This document shows positions 54,296 to 63,678 of a stretch of 64,000 nt of DNA, piece after piece. The notes under the pieces were generated by a model. The model saw only the letters and a program-made list of their open reading frames with translations. It did no database searches and had not been told where the DNA came from. Within the stretch, counting starts at the first letter, position 1; each line of letters starts with the position of its first letter. The position numbers and the translations under genes were made by a program. Source of the DNA: Sinorhizobium meliloti (GTDB lineage Bacteria > Pseudomonadota > Alphaproteobacteria > Rhizobiales > Rhizobiaceae); NCBI RefSeq assembly GCF_035610345.1, contig NZ_CP141212.1:2361976-2425975 (forward strand), written 5' to 3'.

Positions 54296-54796
54296 TCATG
54301 CCTCCCCAACGGTCTCGAACAATACCGCGTCGACCGCGCGCTGCGCATCCATGCCCGACCAAACGACGAACTGGAACGCTTGGAAATAGGACTCGCAGGC
54401 GTCGAGCGCGTTCGACAGGAGCACCTCGACCTGCTGGTTCGTCGGTTCCGCTCCACCGGCGAGCAACAGAGATTGCCGGAAGATGATGACTTCTTCTTGG
54501 CGCCAAAGATCGAAATGACCCATCAGCACCTGGCCGTTGATATGGGACAGAAGTCGTATCACCTCGTTTGCGCGGCTGTCCGGCACCTTGATGTCGAAAG
54601 CGCAGGCCAGATGCAGCGCCTCGAACTCCTCCATCCAGGAAAAGGAAACGTGGTAGTCCGCCCACCTGCCTTCGACGGTCATGGCAATCTCGTCCTCGCC
54701 GGATCGCTCGAACGACCAGTCATTGTTCGCGGCAACGAACTCGATCATATCGACCGGGTTGGACTGGCGCTCGACTTCCATTTCCAAAAGGCTCAT
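54296..54796 (-). CDS. YbjN-domain protein
   Basis: A 166-residue protein: MSLLEMEVERQSNPVDMIEF, FERSGEDEIAMTVEGRWADY, VIRLLSHINGQVLMGHFDLW, VVWSGMDAQRAVDAVLFETV. It matches YbjN (type III secretion-chaperone-like fold), linked in other bacteria to stress, motility and envelope regulation. No catalytic residues are expected. The gene directly precedes proC with a one-base gap, so it is probably transcribed with it. Confidence 0.88.
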   Translation of the reverse strand: MSLLEMEVERQSNPVDMIEFVAANNDWSFERSGEDEIAMTVEGRWADYHVSFSWMEEFEALHLACAFDIKVPDSRANEVIRLLSHINGQVLMGHFDLWRQEEVIIFRQSLLLAGGAEPTNQQVEVLLSNALDACESYFQAFQFVVWSGMDAQRAVDAVLFETVGEA

Positions 54797-55271
54797 GCAT
54801 CACCCTAAAGGCGCGGCTAAGGCGCACAAAGTCACGCTCACAGGACGCAACACTGCAAACCCAATACCGGATACGAACACACTATGATTGCTGGACCTGC
54901 GACTATCCTGGCTTACTCACCCTGCCCGGAGCTTGCTTGGTCCGTGTCGAATCATCATTTAAAATCAGTGTATAACGGCAGAGTCAGCGTGCCAGCCCCT
55001 GAGCCTAAAAATTGCCGGGAAGAATTGCGCCCCGCGCTATGAATCTGATTCAGCGCGGCTGCTTAAACGACTCTGCGATAAAGGTTTTTTGCCAGTGTCC
55101 ACAGGTGGAAAACTTTTCAGTTTTTGTTAACCGTGACGCTGACGAAGTGAAATGCGCCGGGCGACGGCGGGGTGGCCGATTGGCCCCGCGCCGCATTCGC
55201 ATCCGTGAGAGCCGGAAAGGCACACGGCTCGAGGGTAGACGGCGACCGAAGGCCAACCTGCGGCAGGTTTT
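54797..55271. other. Intergenic region between ybjN and ubiK
   Basis: About 475 bases. No credible coding frame or long hairpin. It contains the probable ybjN-proC promoter on the minus strand, in an AT-rich part around 54940-54980. I can assign no further feature. Confidence 0.35.
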
Positions 55272-55559
55272 TTACTTGCCCGTCGTGATGTCGCCGGCTG
55301 CCGGACCGGTCGCGGCCAAACGTGCTTCCAGCGCTTCGATACGAGCAAGGAGAGCGTCGTTTTCGTCCCGTGCCCGTGCGGCCATCTCCTTGACCGCCTC
55401 GAACTCCTCGCGCTTCACGACATCGAGCGAATTCAGCCAGTTTTCGGTTTGCGCCCGGAATGCCGCCTCGACCTCGCGCCGCACCCCTTGGGCCGCGCCC
55501 GCCGCATCCGTCATCAGCCGAGCGAGATCATCGAGAATACGGTTGGCGCCTGTGCTCAT
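55272..55559 (-). CDS. ubiK: UbiK-type accessory factor (BMFP-domain protein)
   Basis: A 95-residue helical protein: MSTGANRILDDLARLMTDAA, GAAQGVRREVEAAFRAQTEN, WLNSLDVVKREEFEAVKEMA, NDALLARIEALEARLAAT. The C-terminal part is a coiled coil with the ALEARLA end typical of BMFP/UbiK proteins. UbiK assists ubiquinone assembly by interacting with UbiJ and membranes; this assignment rests on the family match. GGAGACC precedes the ATG at 55559. Confidence 0.8.
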   Translation of the reverse strand: MSTGANRILDDLARLMTDAAGAAQGVRREVEAAFRAQTENWLNSLDVVKREEFEAVKEMAARARDENDALLARIEALEARLAATGPAAGDITTGK

Positions 55560-55843
55560 CTTTCTGGTCTCCATTTCCAACCCGCCACATGCGGCGGAGC
55601 TCATGATTTCAGGTAGGGTCCCCGGCGTGAGGATGCAAGGAAAATGACGTCCGTGACGCCGCTCAACGTTCTCCAGGGTCCTTGAATTTGCGATGGGGCG
55701 ATGGGGCAGTATAGCGTACTGCGGGCACCTTTCTACGTTCGAAGAGGCGGGGGCGTCGCTGCGCGGCGGCAGCGGGTGCTTGACCGCGCCGGATTCGCTC
55801 GTCATGTTCCGCCGAAATCATCGGTCCGGCACGAGAGAAGACC

Positions 55844-56686
55844 TTGGAAACAATCGCGACCCGCCTCGCCATCCTGCCCTTCCCCGAAATCGACCCCGTC
55901 ATCTTCACGATAGGGCCGCTCGCCGTGCGCTGGTACGGGCTCGCCTATGTCGCGGGGATACTCCTCGGATGGCTCTACGCGCGCCGCATAATCCAGAACG
56001 CTTCGCTCTGGCGCAACGGCATCGCCCCCCTCAACCTGGCGCAGCTTGACGACTTCCTGCTCTGGGCGGCCGGCGGCATCGTACTTGGCGGGCGCATCGG
56101 CTACATCCTTTTCTACGATCTCGGCTCCATCCTCGAGAATCCCGTCCGCGCGATCCAGATCTGGAACGGCGGCATGTCCTTCCATGGCGGCCTTCTCGGC
56201 ACCACGCTGGCGATGATCATCTTTGCGCGCAGGAACGCCATCCCCCTCTGGAGCCTGTTCGACGTCGTGGCAGCAGTGGTGCCGATCGGGCTCTTCTTCG
56301 GGCGCATCGCCAATTTCATCAATGGAGAACTCTGGGGCCGCCTGTCCTCGATGCCCTGGGCGGTCGTCTTCCCGACGGGAGGCCCCTTCGCCCGTCATCC
56401 CAGTCAGCTTTACGAGGCGGGCCTCGAGGGCATCGTGCTTCTGGTCGTGCTCGCCTGGTTCGTCTATCGCCGCAGAGCCTTGAAAATACCCGGCCTTGTC
56501 ACCGGCATCTTCGTCTGCGGCTATGCCGCGAGCCGCATTTTCGTGGAATTCTTCCGCGAACCGGACGCACAGATCGGCTATCTTGCGGGGGACTGGCTTA
56601 CCATGGGCATGGTACTTTCACTGCCGATGCTACTGGTCGGAATCTGGGCCATTGCGCGGGCGCGCAGCGCGGCTGCCGCCGCTTGA
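55844..56686 (+). CDS. lgt: Prolipoprotein diacylglyceryl transferase
   Basis: A 280-residue integral membrane enzyme that transfers a diacylglyceryl group from phosphatidylglycerol to the lipobox cysteine, the first step of lipoprotein maturation. It starts at TTG 55844 with GAGAGAAG upstream ([20 protein letters not shown]). Diagnostic motifs: [114 protein letters not shown]. It begins the run lgt-midA-pgeF-M24 on the plus strand, with midA beginning 11 bases after its stop. Confidence 0.97.
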   Translation: METIATRLAILPFPEIDPVIFTIGPLAVRWYGLAYVAGILLGWLYARRIIQNASLWRNGIAPLNLAQLDDFLLWAAGGIVLGGRIGYILFYDLGSILENPVRAIQIWNGGMSFHGGLLGTTLAMIIFARRNAIPLWSLFDVVAAVVPIGLFFGRIANFINGELWGRLSSMPWAVVFPTGGPFARHPSQLYEAGLEGIVLLVVLAWFVYRRRALKIPGLVTGIFVCGYAASRIFVEFFREPDAQIGYLAGDWLTMGMVLSLPMLLVGIWAIARARSAAAAA

Positions 56687-56697
56687 CTGGACAAGTC

Positions 56698-57801
56698 ATG
56701 ACGAATCCTCTCGCCGACAAGGTCAAGGCGCTGATCCGGACCAACGGACCGATCAGCGTGACCGACTATTTCTCCCTCTGCCTTGCCGATCCGCAGCATG
56801 GCTATTATCGCGTCCGCGAACCGTTCGGGCGGGCGGGGGATTTCACCACCGCGCCGGAGATCAGCCAGCTCTTCGGCGAGATGATCGGCATATTCCTCGT
56901 GCATGCATGGCAGCAGCACGGCACGCCTGAGGACGCGATTATCGCCGAGATCGGTCCGGGCCGCGGCACGATGATGTCCGACATGCTCCGCGTCATCCAG
57001 CGGCTGGCGCCGGCGCTGTACCGGACCGCAACCGTTCATCTCGTCGAAACCAGCGACCGGCTTCGCAAGCTGCAGGCCGAGACATTGGCCGAACACGAAG
57101 GCAAGGTCCGCTGGCATGAGAGCTTCGACAGCCTTCCCTCCGGATTCCTGCTCCTGGCTGCGAACGAGCTTTTCGACGCAATTCCGATCCGTCAATTCGT
57201 GCGGACCGCACAGGGCTTCCGTGAGCGCATGGTCGGCCTCGATGCGGAGGGCCGATTGACCTTTGCCGCAGGCATTGCCGGCATTGATCCCGCATTGCTG
57301 CCCTCTCCGGCGCCAACCGTCGCGGAAGGCACGATCTTCGAAATTTCCCCCGCCCGCGACGCGGTGATGGCTGCGCTCTGCGAGCGCCTCCGGGCCGGCA
57401 GCGGCACGGCGATCATCATCGACTACGGCCATCTGGCGACCGGCTACGGCGACACGCTGCAGGCCGTCCGCAATCACGAATATGATCCGCCGCTTGCCAA
57501 TCCCGGTCTCGCCGACCTGACCAGCCATGTCGATTTCGAGCAGTTGGCGAGCCGTGCGAAAGCGGAGGGCGTGCAGATCAACGGCCTTGCCCGTCAGGGT
57601 GATTTCCTGGTCGGCCTCGGACTCCTGGAACGCGCCGCGGCACTCGGCCGGGACAAGGACGACACGACCCAGGAAAGCATCCGCGACGATGTCGAGCGGC
57701 TTGCGGGCTCCGGCGCGGGCAGGATGGGAGAGCTGTTCAAGGTGCTGGTGGTAAGCAGTCCGGAAGTCGCCCTGGCGCCCTTCCGGAAGAAGGCGTCTTA
57801 G
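56698..57801 (+). CDS. MidA/NDUFAF7-type protein methyltransferase
   Basis: A 367-residue SAM-dependent methyltransferase of DUF185: LADKVKALIRTNGPISVTDY, CLADPQHGYYRVREPFGRAG, DFTTAPEISQLFGEMIGIFL, AIIAEIGPGRGTMMSDMLRV (AdoMet motif), LAANELFDAIPIRQFVRTAQ, AIIIDYGHLATGYGDTLQAV, DLTSHVDFEQLA. The mitochondrial homolog NDUFAF7 methylates an arginine of complex I subunit NDUFS2; whether this rhizobial protein does the same is inference. The ATG at 56698 lies 11 bases after the lgt stop. Followed after 162 bases by pgeF. Confidence 0.93.
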   Translation: MTNPLADKVKALIRTNGPISVTDYFSLCLADPQHGYYRVREPFGRAGDFTTAPEISQLFGEMIGIFLVHAWQQHGTPEDAIIAEIGPGRGTMMSDMLRVIQRLAPALYRTATVHLVETSDRLRKLQAETLAEHEGKVRWHESFDSLPSGFLLLAANELFDAIPIRQFVRTAQGFRERMVGLDAEGRLTFAAGIAGIDPALLPSPAPTVAEGTIFEISPARDAVMAALCERLRAGSGTAIIIDYGHLATGYGDTLQAVRNHEYDPPLANPGLADLTSHVDFEQLASRAKAEGVQINGLARQGDFLVGLGLLERAAALGRDKDDTTQESIRDDVERLAGSGAGRMGELFKVLVVSSPEVALAPFRKKAS

Positions 57802-57963
57802 CGCCGGCCGTGCACCGCCTCGGGTCTCTCGGCTCGGCAGGGCGATTGACAGTCCCCGCCTGCCGGGTCAACATCGCGCCGGCAAATCAGCTGCAAGTCG
57901 ACGGGCCGCAACGCGCCCTCAATTCCAACGAAGCTTAGAAAATCACGAGGGCGAAAACACCGA

Positions 57964-58758
57964 ATGCAGGATGATGCCTCGCTATCCCCTGTGCAGAGCC
58001 CGCTCTTCGCCGCAAAGGCAGGCCCGGCAATCGCACATGGTTATTTCACGCGCCAGGGAGGCGTTTCCGAGGGCATCTACCGCGGTTTGAATGTCGGTCT
58101 CGGCTCGAACGACGAGCGGGAACGGGTCGGCGAGAACCGAGCCCGGGTCGCCCGCTGGTTCGACGCGGAGCCACGACAACTTGCCACGGTGCACCAGGTC
58201 CATTCGCCGGACGCGATCATCGTCGACGCCGGTTACGACGGCGCGCGGCCGGATGCCGATGCTCTGGTAACGGCAACGCCAGGCATCGTCCTCGGCGTTC
58301 TCTCCGCCGACTGCGGTCCGGTCCTTTTCGCCGATCCGGAAGCAGGCGTCATCGGTGCCGCCCATGCCGGATGGAAGGGCGCGCTCGGCGGCGTGCTCGA
58401 AAGCACCGTCGAAGCGATGATCTCGCTCGGCGCTCGCCGCGAGCGCATCATCGCCTGTCTCGGACCGTCGATCAGCCGGAGCCACTATGAGGTCGGCCCC
58501 GAATTCGTAGCCCGCTTCGTCGCCACCGAGGCAAGCTATGCGTCGTTTTTCACGCCGTCGGGCCGCGACGGCCATGCCATGTTCGACCTTCCCGGATTGA
58601 CGGTCCGGCGGTTGGCCGAGGCCGGCGTGACGGCGGAAAACCTCGGCATCTGCACCTATGCGGACGAAGACCGCTTCTTCTCCTATCGCCGTACGACGCA
58701 CAGGCAGGAGCCTGATTACGGGCGGCAGATATCAGCGATTTCCATACGGGAGGTTTGA
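57964..58758 (+). CDS. pgeF: Peptidoglycan editing factor PgeF (YfiH/DUF152)
   Basis: A 264-residue laccase-domain protein: HGYFTRQGGVSEGIYRGLNV, TVHQVHSPDAIIVDAGYDGA, PDADALVTATPGIVLGVLSA, ADCGPVLFADPEAGVIGAAH, AGWKGALGGVLESTVEAMIS, ACLGPSISRSHYEVGPEFVA. The conserved metal ligands His in VHQVH, Cys in DCGPV and His in AAHAG are present. PgeF cleaves mis-incorporated L-Ser-containing muropeptide intermediates; the older polyphenol oxidase label is less likely. It stands before the M24-family gene, whose ATG follows its stop by one base, so they are co-transcribed. Confidence 0.93.
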   Translation: MQDDASLSPVQSPLFAAKAGPAIAHGYFTRQGGVSEGIYRGLNVGLGSNDERERVGENRARVARWFDAEPRQLATVHQVHSPDAIIVDAGYDGARPDADALVTATPGIVLGVLSADCGPVLFADPEAGVIGAAHAGWKGALGGVLESTVEAMISLGARRERIIACLGPSISRSHYEVGPEFVARFVATEASYASFFTPSGRDGHAMFDLPGLTVRRLAEAGVTAENLGICTYADEDRFFSYRRTTHRQEPDYGRQISAISIREV

Positions 58759-58759
58759 G

Positions 58760-59911
58760 ATGGCGCTTCATTTCGCCGAAGACGAATATGCGGCCCGCCT
58801 GGCGCGGCTCACGGCCAAGATGCAGGAAGAAAAGCTCGACGCGATGCTGCTCTTCGCGCAGGAGAGCATGTACTGGCTGACCGGCTACGACACCTTCGGC
58901 TATTGCTTCTTCCAGTCGCTGGTGGTCAAGCGGGATGGTTCCATGGTCCTGCTCACCCGTTCGGCCGACCTGCGCCAGGCGCGTCATACGTCGAATATCG
59001 AGCGCATCGAAATATGGGTGGATCGGGTCAATGCCGATCCGGCCATGGACCTCAAGAATCTGCTCAGTGAACTCGATCTCCTCGGCCGCCGCATCGGCGT
59101 CGAATACGACACCCACGGCATGACCGGAAGAACGGCGCGCCTCGTCGACCACCAGCTCTCCACTTTCGGGGAACTGGTCGACGCGTCGCTGCTCGTCAGC
59201 CGCCTGCGTCTGATCAAGAGCCCGGCGGAGATCGCTTACGTCGAGAAGGCGGCGAGCCTTGCAGACGACGCGCTCGACGCGGCGCTGCCACTCATCCGCC
59301 CGGGCGGCAGCGAGGCGGATATCCTCGCGGCCATGCAGGGTGCCGTTTTCGCCGGCGGCGGCGATTATCCGGCCAATGAGTTCATCATCGGTTCCGGGGC
59401 CGACGCACTGCTCTGCCGCTACAAGGCCGGCCGGCGCAACCTCGACGCCAACGATCAGCTCACGCTCGAATGGGCCGGTGTCAGCGCCCATTACCATGCG
59501 GCGATGATGCGCACGGTCGTGATCGGCGAGCCCACCAACCGCCACCGCGAGCTTTACAGCGCCTGCCGGGAAACGATCCAGGCGATCGAAATGGTGCTTC
59601 GACCCGGCAATACCTTCGGGACCGTCTTCGACGTGCATGCAAAGATCATGGACGAGCGCGGCCTTGCCCGGCACCGTCTGAACGCCTGCGGCTATTCGCT
59701 CGGCGCACGCTTCTCGCCCTCCTGGATGGAACACCAGATGTTCCATATCGGCAATCCGCAGGAGATCGAGCCGGACATGTCCCTCTTCGTCCACATGATC
59801 ATCATGGATTCGGACAGCGGCACCGCCATGACGCTCGGCCAGACCTATCTCACCACGGCCGACACCCCCCGCCCGCTCTCGCGCTACGGACTGGACTTCA
59901 TATCTGCGTAA
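58760..59911 (+). CDS. M24/creatinase-fold peptidase-like protein lacking canonical metal ligands
   Basis: A 383-residue pita-bread-fold protein starting MALHFAEDEYAARLARLTAK (ATG 58760, GGGAGG upstream). The N-terminal creatinase domain has MQEEKLDAMLLFAQESMYWL and TGYDTFGYCFFQSLVVKRDG. The C-terminal domain has RLRLIKSPAEIAYVEKAASL, NEFIIGSGADALLCRYKAG, LTLEWAGVSAHYHAAMMRT, LNACGYSLGARFSPSWMEHQ, LFVHMIIMDSDS and MTLGQTYLTT. In true M24 peptidases five D/D/H/E/E residues bind two metals; here the equivalent positions read as E, A, non-His, H and G/Q, so metal binding looks lost, as in creatinase. A creatinase- or ectoine-hydrolase-like amidohydrolase role is more likely than Xaa-Pro aminopeptidase. 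Confidence 0.88.
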   Translation: MALHFAEDEYAARLARLTAKMQEEKLDAMLLFAQESMYWLTGYDTFGYCFFQSLVVKRDGSMVLLTRSADLRQARHTSNIERIEIWVDRVNADPAMDLKNLLSELDLLGRRIGVEYDTHGMTGRTARLVDHQLSTFGELVDASLLVSRLRLIKSPAEIAYVEKAASLADDALDAALPLIRPGGSEADILAAMQGAVFAGGGDYPANEFIIGSGADALLCRYKAGRRNLDANDQLTLEWAGVSAHYHAAMMRTVVIGEPTNRHRELYSACRETIQAIEMVLRPGNTFGTVFDVHAKIMDERGLARHRLNACGYSLGARFSPSWMEHQMFHIGNPQEIEPDMSLFVHMIIMDSDSGTAMTLGQTYLTTADTPRPLSRYGLDFISA

Positions 59912-59967
59912 GGAAATCGCCCTATGATTTCCGTTGAAAGTGAAGAACGCGCCGGCGGCTGATCCTG

Positions 59968-60010
59968 CTGCAGCGACCTTTGCGCGTCCATAGGGCGCGC
60001 GGCGCTGCAG
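59968..60010. repeat. CTGCAGCG-type rhizobial palindrome
   Basis: CTGCAGCG and CGCTGCAG outer arms and TGCGCG/CGCGC inner arms make a 43-bp hairpin nearly identical to the repeat at 15227-15270. It starts the palindrome cluster that fills the gap between the M24 gene and the lipoprotein gene. Confidence 0.75.
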
Positions 60011-60036
60011 CCGCCGCATCCGGCGCCGGGATGTTC

Positions 60037-60088
60037 GAGAGCGGGATGAGGAAAAGTGCGTGCGGTTTTCCGCCCGCGTCCCGCTCTC
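60037..60088. repeat. GAGAGCGGGA-type rhizobial palindrome
   Basis: Arms GAGAGCGGGA and TCCCGCTCTC are exact inverted repeats; inside them GGAAAA and TTTTCC pair again. It is 52 bp and non-coding, of a kind common between genes in Sinorhizobium as I recall. Confidence 0.7.
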
Positions 60089-60101
60089 GCTCTTTGGAAG
60101 C

Positions 60102-60149
60102 GATCACGGTCATAATTTTAGGTCGGCTCGACCTCAAATCATCGTGATC
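60102..60149. repeat. GATCACG-type rhizobial palindrome
   Basis: A 48-bp imperfect palindrome with arms GATCACG/CGTGATC, ATTT/AAAT and GGTCG/CGACC around GCT. It ends 20 bases before the lipoprotein start codon, so it could affect that gene's expression. Third member of a head-to-tail palindrome cluster. Confidence 0.7.
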
Positions 60150-60169
60150 TAGCGGAGACGGTGGGAACG

Positions 60170-61051
60170 ATGCGCAAGCAAATCAATCCGATCGCCAGCC
60201 TTGGCCTTGCCGCAGCCTTGGCCGGCTGCAACACGACCGACGCCCTGATCCCGCAGGTGGATGTGGGCGAAGGCACTTTCCGCTCCCCTCCGGTGACCCA
60301 GTCGGATCTCGACTCCATGTCGGTGCAGACCGCGGTGATGCCGGTGGAAAGCGTGCCGCCGGGCCGCTCCGCCGCCTTCGCGGCACAGCCGAACATTTCG
60401 AGCCCGCCTCCGCAGCACGCCGCCGACAATGTCGGCTATAGCGACTACACCGACCCGGCCGGCACGCTGGAAGGCCAGGCAAACCGTCTCGCCGGCGGTG
60501 AAGCACCGGTACAGACGATGCAGCCTCAGTCGGCGCCTGCCCGGATCGCCCGGCATCAGGCACCGCCCGTGGAAGACGCGACGCAAGACAATGGCGGCGA
60601 GGAGCAGCCCACACCGGTCGAAACGACGCAGGCGCCCGCGCCGACGCAGCAAGCCGCCGCATCGCCTGCGGCAGCTGCGACCGGCTCGGGCGGAATCCGT
60701 TTTCTGCCGATCATCGGCGCACCGGTCCAGGCGGTCACGCCGCTCTCGAAGCAGCTCGGAGCCTCTGCGCGCAGTCAAGGCCTCGCGATCAAGAGCTCGA
60801 CCGACAAAACCAGCGACCATATCCTCAAGGGATATTTTTCAGCGCTCAACGACGGCGGCAAGACGACGGTCGTCTATGTCTGGGACATACTCGACGGCAG
60901 CGGCAATCGCCTGCACCGCATCCAGGGACAAGACTCCGTTGCAAACGCAGCGGCCGACCCCTGGAGCGCGGTCCCGGCAGAAACGATGGAGGCGATCGCC
61001 AGCCAGACGATCGACGCCTACATCGAATGGCGTCGGTCGACCGCGGGATAG
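60170..61051 (+). CDS. Lipoprotein of unknown function
   Basis: A 293-residue lipoprotein. MRKQINPIASLGLAAALAGC is a signal peptide with lipobox LAGC, so the mature N-terminus is lipidated. A long disordered Pro/Ala/Gln-rich region (PVETTQAPAPTQQAAASPAA and flanks) leads to a folded C-terminal domain (IRFLPIIGAPVQAVTPLSKQ, SDHILKGYFSALNDGGKTTV, VYVWDILDGSGNRLHRIQGQ, WSAVPAETMEAIASQTIDAY). The domain resembles periplasmic lipoproteins seen across rhizobia but I cannot name it. The ATG at 60170 follows GGGAA; a GTG at 60161 is in frame. Confidence 0.78.
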   Translation: MRKQINPIASLGLAAALAGCNTTDALIPQVDVGEGTFRSPPVTQSDLDSMSVQTAVMPVESVPPGRSAAFAAQPNISSPPPQHAADNVGYSDYTDPAGTLEGQANRLAGGEAPVQTMQPQSAPARIARHQAPPVEDATQDNGGEEQPTPVETTQAPAPTQQAAASPAAAATGSGGIRFLPIIGAPVQAVTPLSKQLGASARSQGLAIKSSTDKTSDHILKGYFSALNDGGKTTVVYVWDILDGSGNRLHRIQGQDSVANAAADPWSAVPAETMEAIASQTIDAYIEWRRSTAG

Positions 61052-61335
61052 CGTCTCCGCTCGCGCTCCGCTTGCCCGCGCTTTCTGATTTTCGGCCAAT
61101 CGGCCCGGAATCGCCGTCATCTTGGCCGGCTGGCGCAAAGTTTTTCGGATATTGAGCGTTGCGCCGCAGCAATCCCCTTGCATTCACCTTCAAGGACGCT
61201 AAAAAGCGGCCGATCAGCTCTGACAGCGGCCGTCCGCAGTGATTGCCCGCAATCGGAATGGCTCACGGAATCTGCGCGGAGAACCCACCCCCCGGACGAC
61301 CGGACGTGGCCGCGCCAGCTCAAGGCGGACCGTCA
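61052..61335. other. Intergenic region upstream of prs
   Basis: 284 bases without a supported gene; it should contain the prs promoter. A hairpin-prone G/C-rich segment lies at 61135-61180 but no clear operator was recognised. Confidence 0.35.
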
Positions 61336-62268
<933 letters not shown>

Positions 62269-62274
62269 CGTTTA

Positions 62275-62307
62275 CGACGCCGCGCGTCTCATCAGACGCG
62301 CACGTCG
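62275..62307. repeat. GACGCGC palindrome between convergent genes
   Basis: GCGCGTCT and AGACGCGC around CATC, with outer CGACG and CGTCG arms. It is related to the CTACAGCG-type repeat at 15227 and sits between the stops of prs and the PEP-mutase-family gene, so it can also act as a terminator. Confidence 0.6.
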
Positions 62308-62308
62308 C

Positions 62309-63139
62309 TCATCTCTTGACGTCCAGCATGTATGAGGCCGCCTCGCGGGCCGGCATGGCACTTTTCGCATAGGTGAAAGTGCCGTGCTCCTTGACCTCTC
62401 GCGCCGCGCTCATGAGTGCGGCAAGGGCCGCCCGAGCAAAAGAGCCGCCGACACTGATGCGCTTCACGCCCGCCTCCTGCAGTTGGTCCACTGTGTAGAC
62501 CTGCCCGGCGAGCCCCATGACCACATTGACCGGGCGCTTGACGGCGGAGCAGACCGTTCGGATCGCTTCGATGTCGGGCAGCCCCGGCGCATAGAGGACA
62601 TCCGCACCGGCCTCCTCGAATGCGACGAGGCGCCGGATGGTATCGTCGAGGTCAGGCCGTCCGCACAGGAAGTTCTCGGCGCGCGCGGTGAGGACGAAGG
62701 GGTGCTTGCGGGCTTCCTCTGCGGCAGCGGCAACACGTTCAACGGCCAGGCCGAACTCGAAAACGGGATCGGCGGGATCACCGGTTGCGTCTTCGATCGA
62801 ACCACCGACGAGCCCGACGCCTGCCGCGAGCGAAATCGTCTCGGCACAGCACAGCGGATCCTTACCGAAGCCGTCCTCCAGATCCGCAGACACCGGCAAT
62901 TCGGTCGCCTCGACGATATCGCGGGCATTCTGCAATATGACGTCGCGCGAGAGAGCCGCCGCCGAATCCCTGCGGCCGATGGAAAACGCAAGCCCCGCGC
63001 TCGTCGTCGCCAGCGCCTCGAAGCCGACCGCCGCGAGAATGCGCGCAGAACCTGCATCCCAGGGATTGGGAATTACGAAAGCGCCCTCGCGATCATGCAA
63101 TGCGCGGAATTTCAGGTGCTTGTCTTGCTGCTTTTCCAT
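62309..63139 (-). CDS. Isocitrate lyase/PEP mutase superfamily protein
   Basis: A 276-residue TIM-barrel protein. I start it at 63139 (MEKQQDKHLKFRALHDREGA); ATG 63148 is an alternative. AFVIPNPWDAGSARILAAVG, LATTSAGLAFSIGRRDS, LPVSADLEDGFGKDPLCCAE, VGGSIEDATGDPADPVFEFG, FVLTARAENFLCGRPDLDDT, FEEAGADVLYAPGLPDIEAI and KRISVGGSFARAALAAL match the DxED metal-binding arrangement (here ADLEDGFG) and the gating region of this superfamily. Members cleave or form C-C or C-P bonds in phosphonate, oxaloacetate and carboxyphosphonate chemistry. The usual catalytic Cys motif KRCG is not seen, so it is probably an oxaloacetase- or lyase-like homolog, not isocitrate lyase. Confidence 0.85.
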   Translation of the reverse strand: MEKQQDKHLKFRALHDREGAFVIPNPWDAGSARILAAVGFEALATTSAGLAFSIGRRDSAAALSRDVILQNARDIVEATELPVSADLEDGFGKDPLCCAETISLAAGVGLVGGSIEDATGDPADPVFEFGLAVERVAAAAEEARKHPFVLTARAENFLCGRPDLDDTIRRLVAFEEAGADVLYAPGLPDIEAIRTVCSAVKRPVNVVMGLAGQVYTVDQLQEAGVKRISVGGSFARAALAALMSAAREVKEHGTFTYAKSAMPAREAASYMLDVKR

Positions 63140-63210
63140 GCCGGCCATCCGTCGCTTGAAGATAACCAGCGATAGCATGAAACGAAAACACGCGGACAAA
63201 TTTCCCGTGG

Positions 63211-63603
63211 TCAACCCCGAGGCTGCACCAGGCAAGCCTCGCCCCCACCAAACAGGCGCGAGCGGGTGAGGAACCGCTTCTCCCGGCCGTTATCCAGCGA
63301 AAACATGCCGCCCCTGCCGGGCACGACGTCGATGATCAGCTGCGTGTGCTTCCAGACCTCGTACTGACTCGAGCTGATATAGACGGGCACGCCGTCGATC
63401 TCGCCGAGCTTCACGTCGTTGTCGCCGACGATGTAGTCGTCCGCCGGGTAGCACATGGGCGACGAGCCGTCGCAGCAGCCGCCCGACTGGTGAAAGAGTA
63501 TATCCGGATGATCGCGCCGGATTTCGCGGATGAGGTCGATCGCCGCATCCGTCGCAAGCACGCGCGACTCCGTTGCTCCGTCGCTCAATTTGCACCTCCT
63601 CAT
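63211..63603 (-). CDS. DUF779 protein
   Basis: A 130-residue protein: VLATDAAIDLIREIRRDHPD, ILFHQSGGCCDGSSPMCYPA, DDYIVGDNDVKLGEIDGVPV, YISSSQYEVWKHTQLIIDVV, FSLDNGREKRFLTRSRLFGG. The HQSGGCCDGSSPMCYP core, with three cysteines and a histidine, suggests metal binding. DUF779 genes are usually found next to alcohol- or aldehyde-oxidising dehydrogenase genes, as here: the ALDH gene ends 75 bases upstream on the same strand. It probably forms a unit with it; its exact role is not established. Confidence 0.88.
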   Translation of the reverse strand: MRRCKLSDGATESRVLATDAAIDLIREIRRDHPDILFHQSGGCCDGSSPMCYPADDYIVGDNDVKLGEIDGVPVYISSSQYEVWKHTQLIIDVVPGRGGMFSLDNGREKRFLTRSRLFGGGEACLVQPRG

Positions 63604-63678
63604 TCGCAGAAGCCGGAAGGCCCCCGATGAAGCATCGGGAGCCCGCCGCGCGGATCGGGCCGGCAGGGCCTGGCCGGA

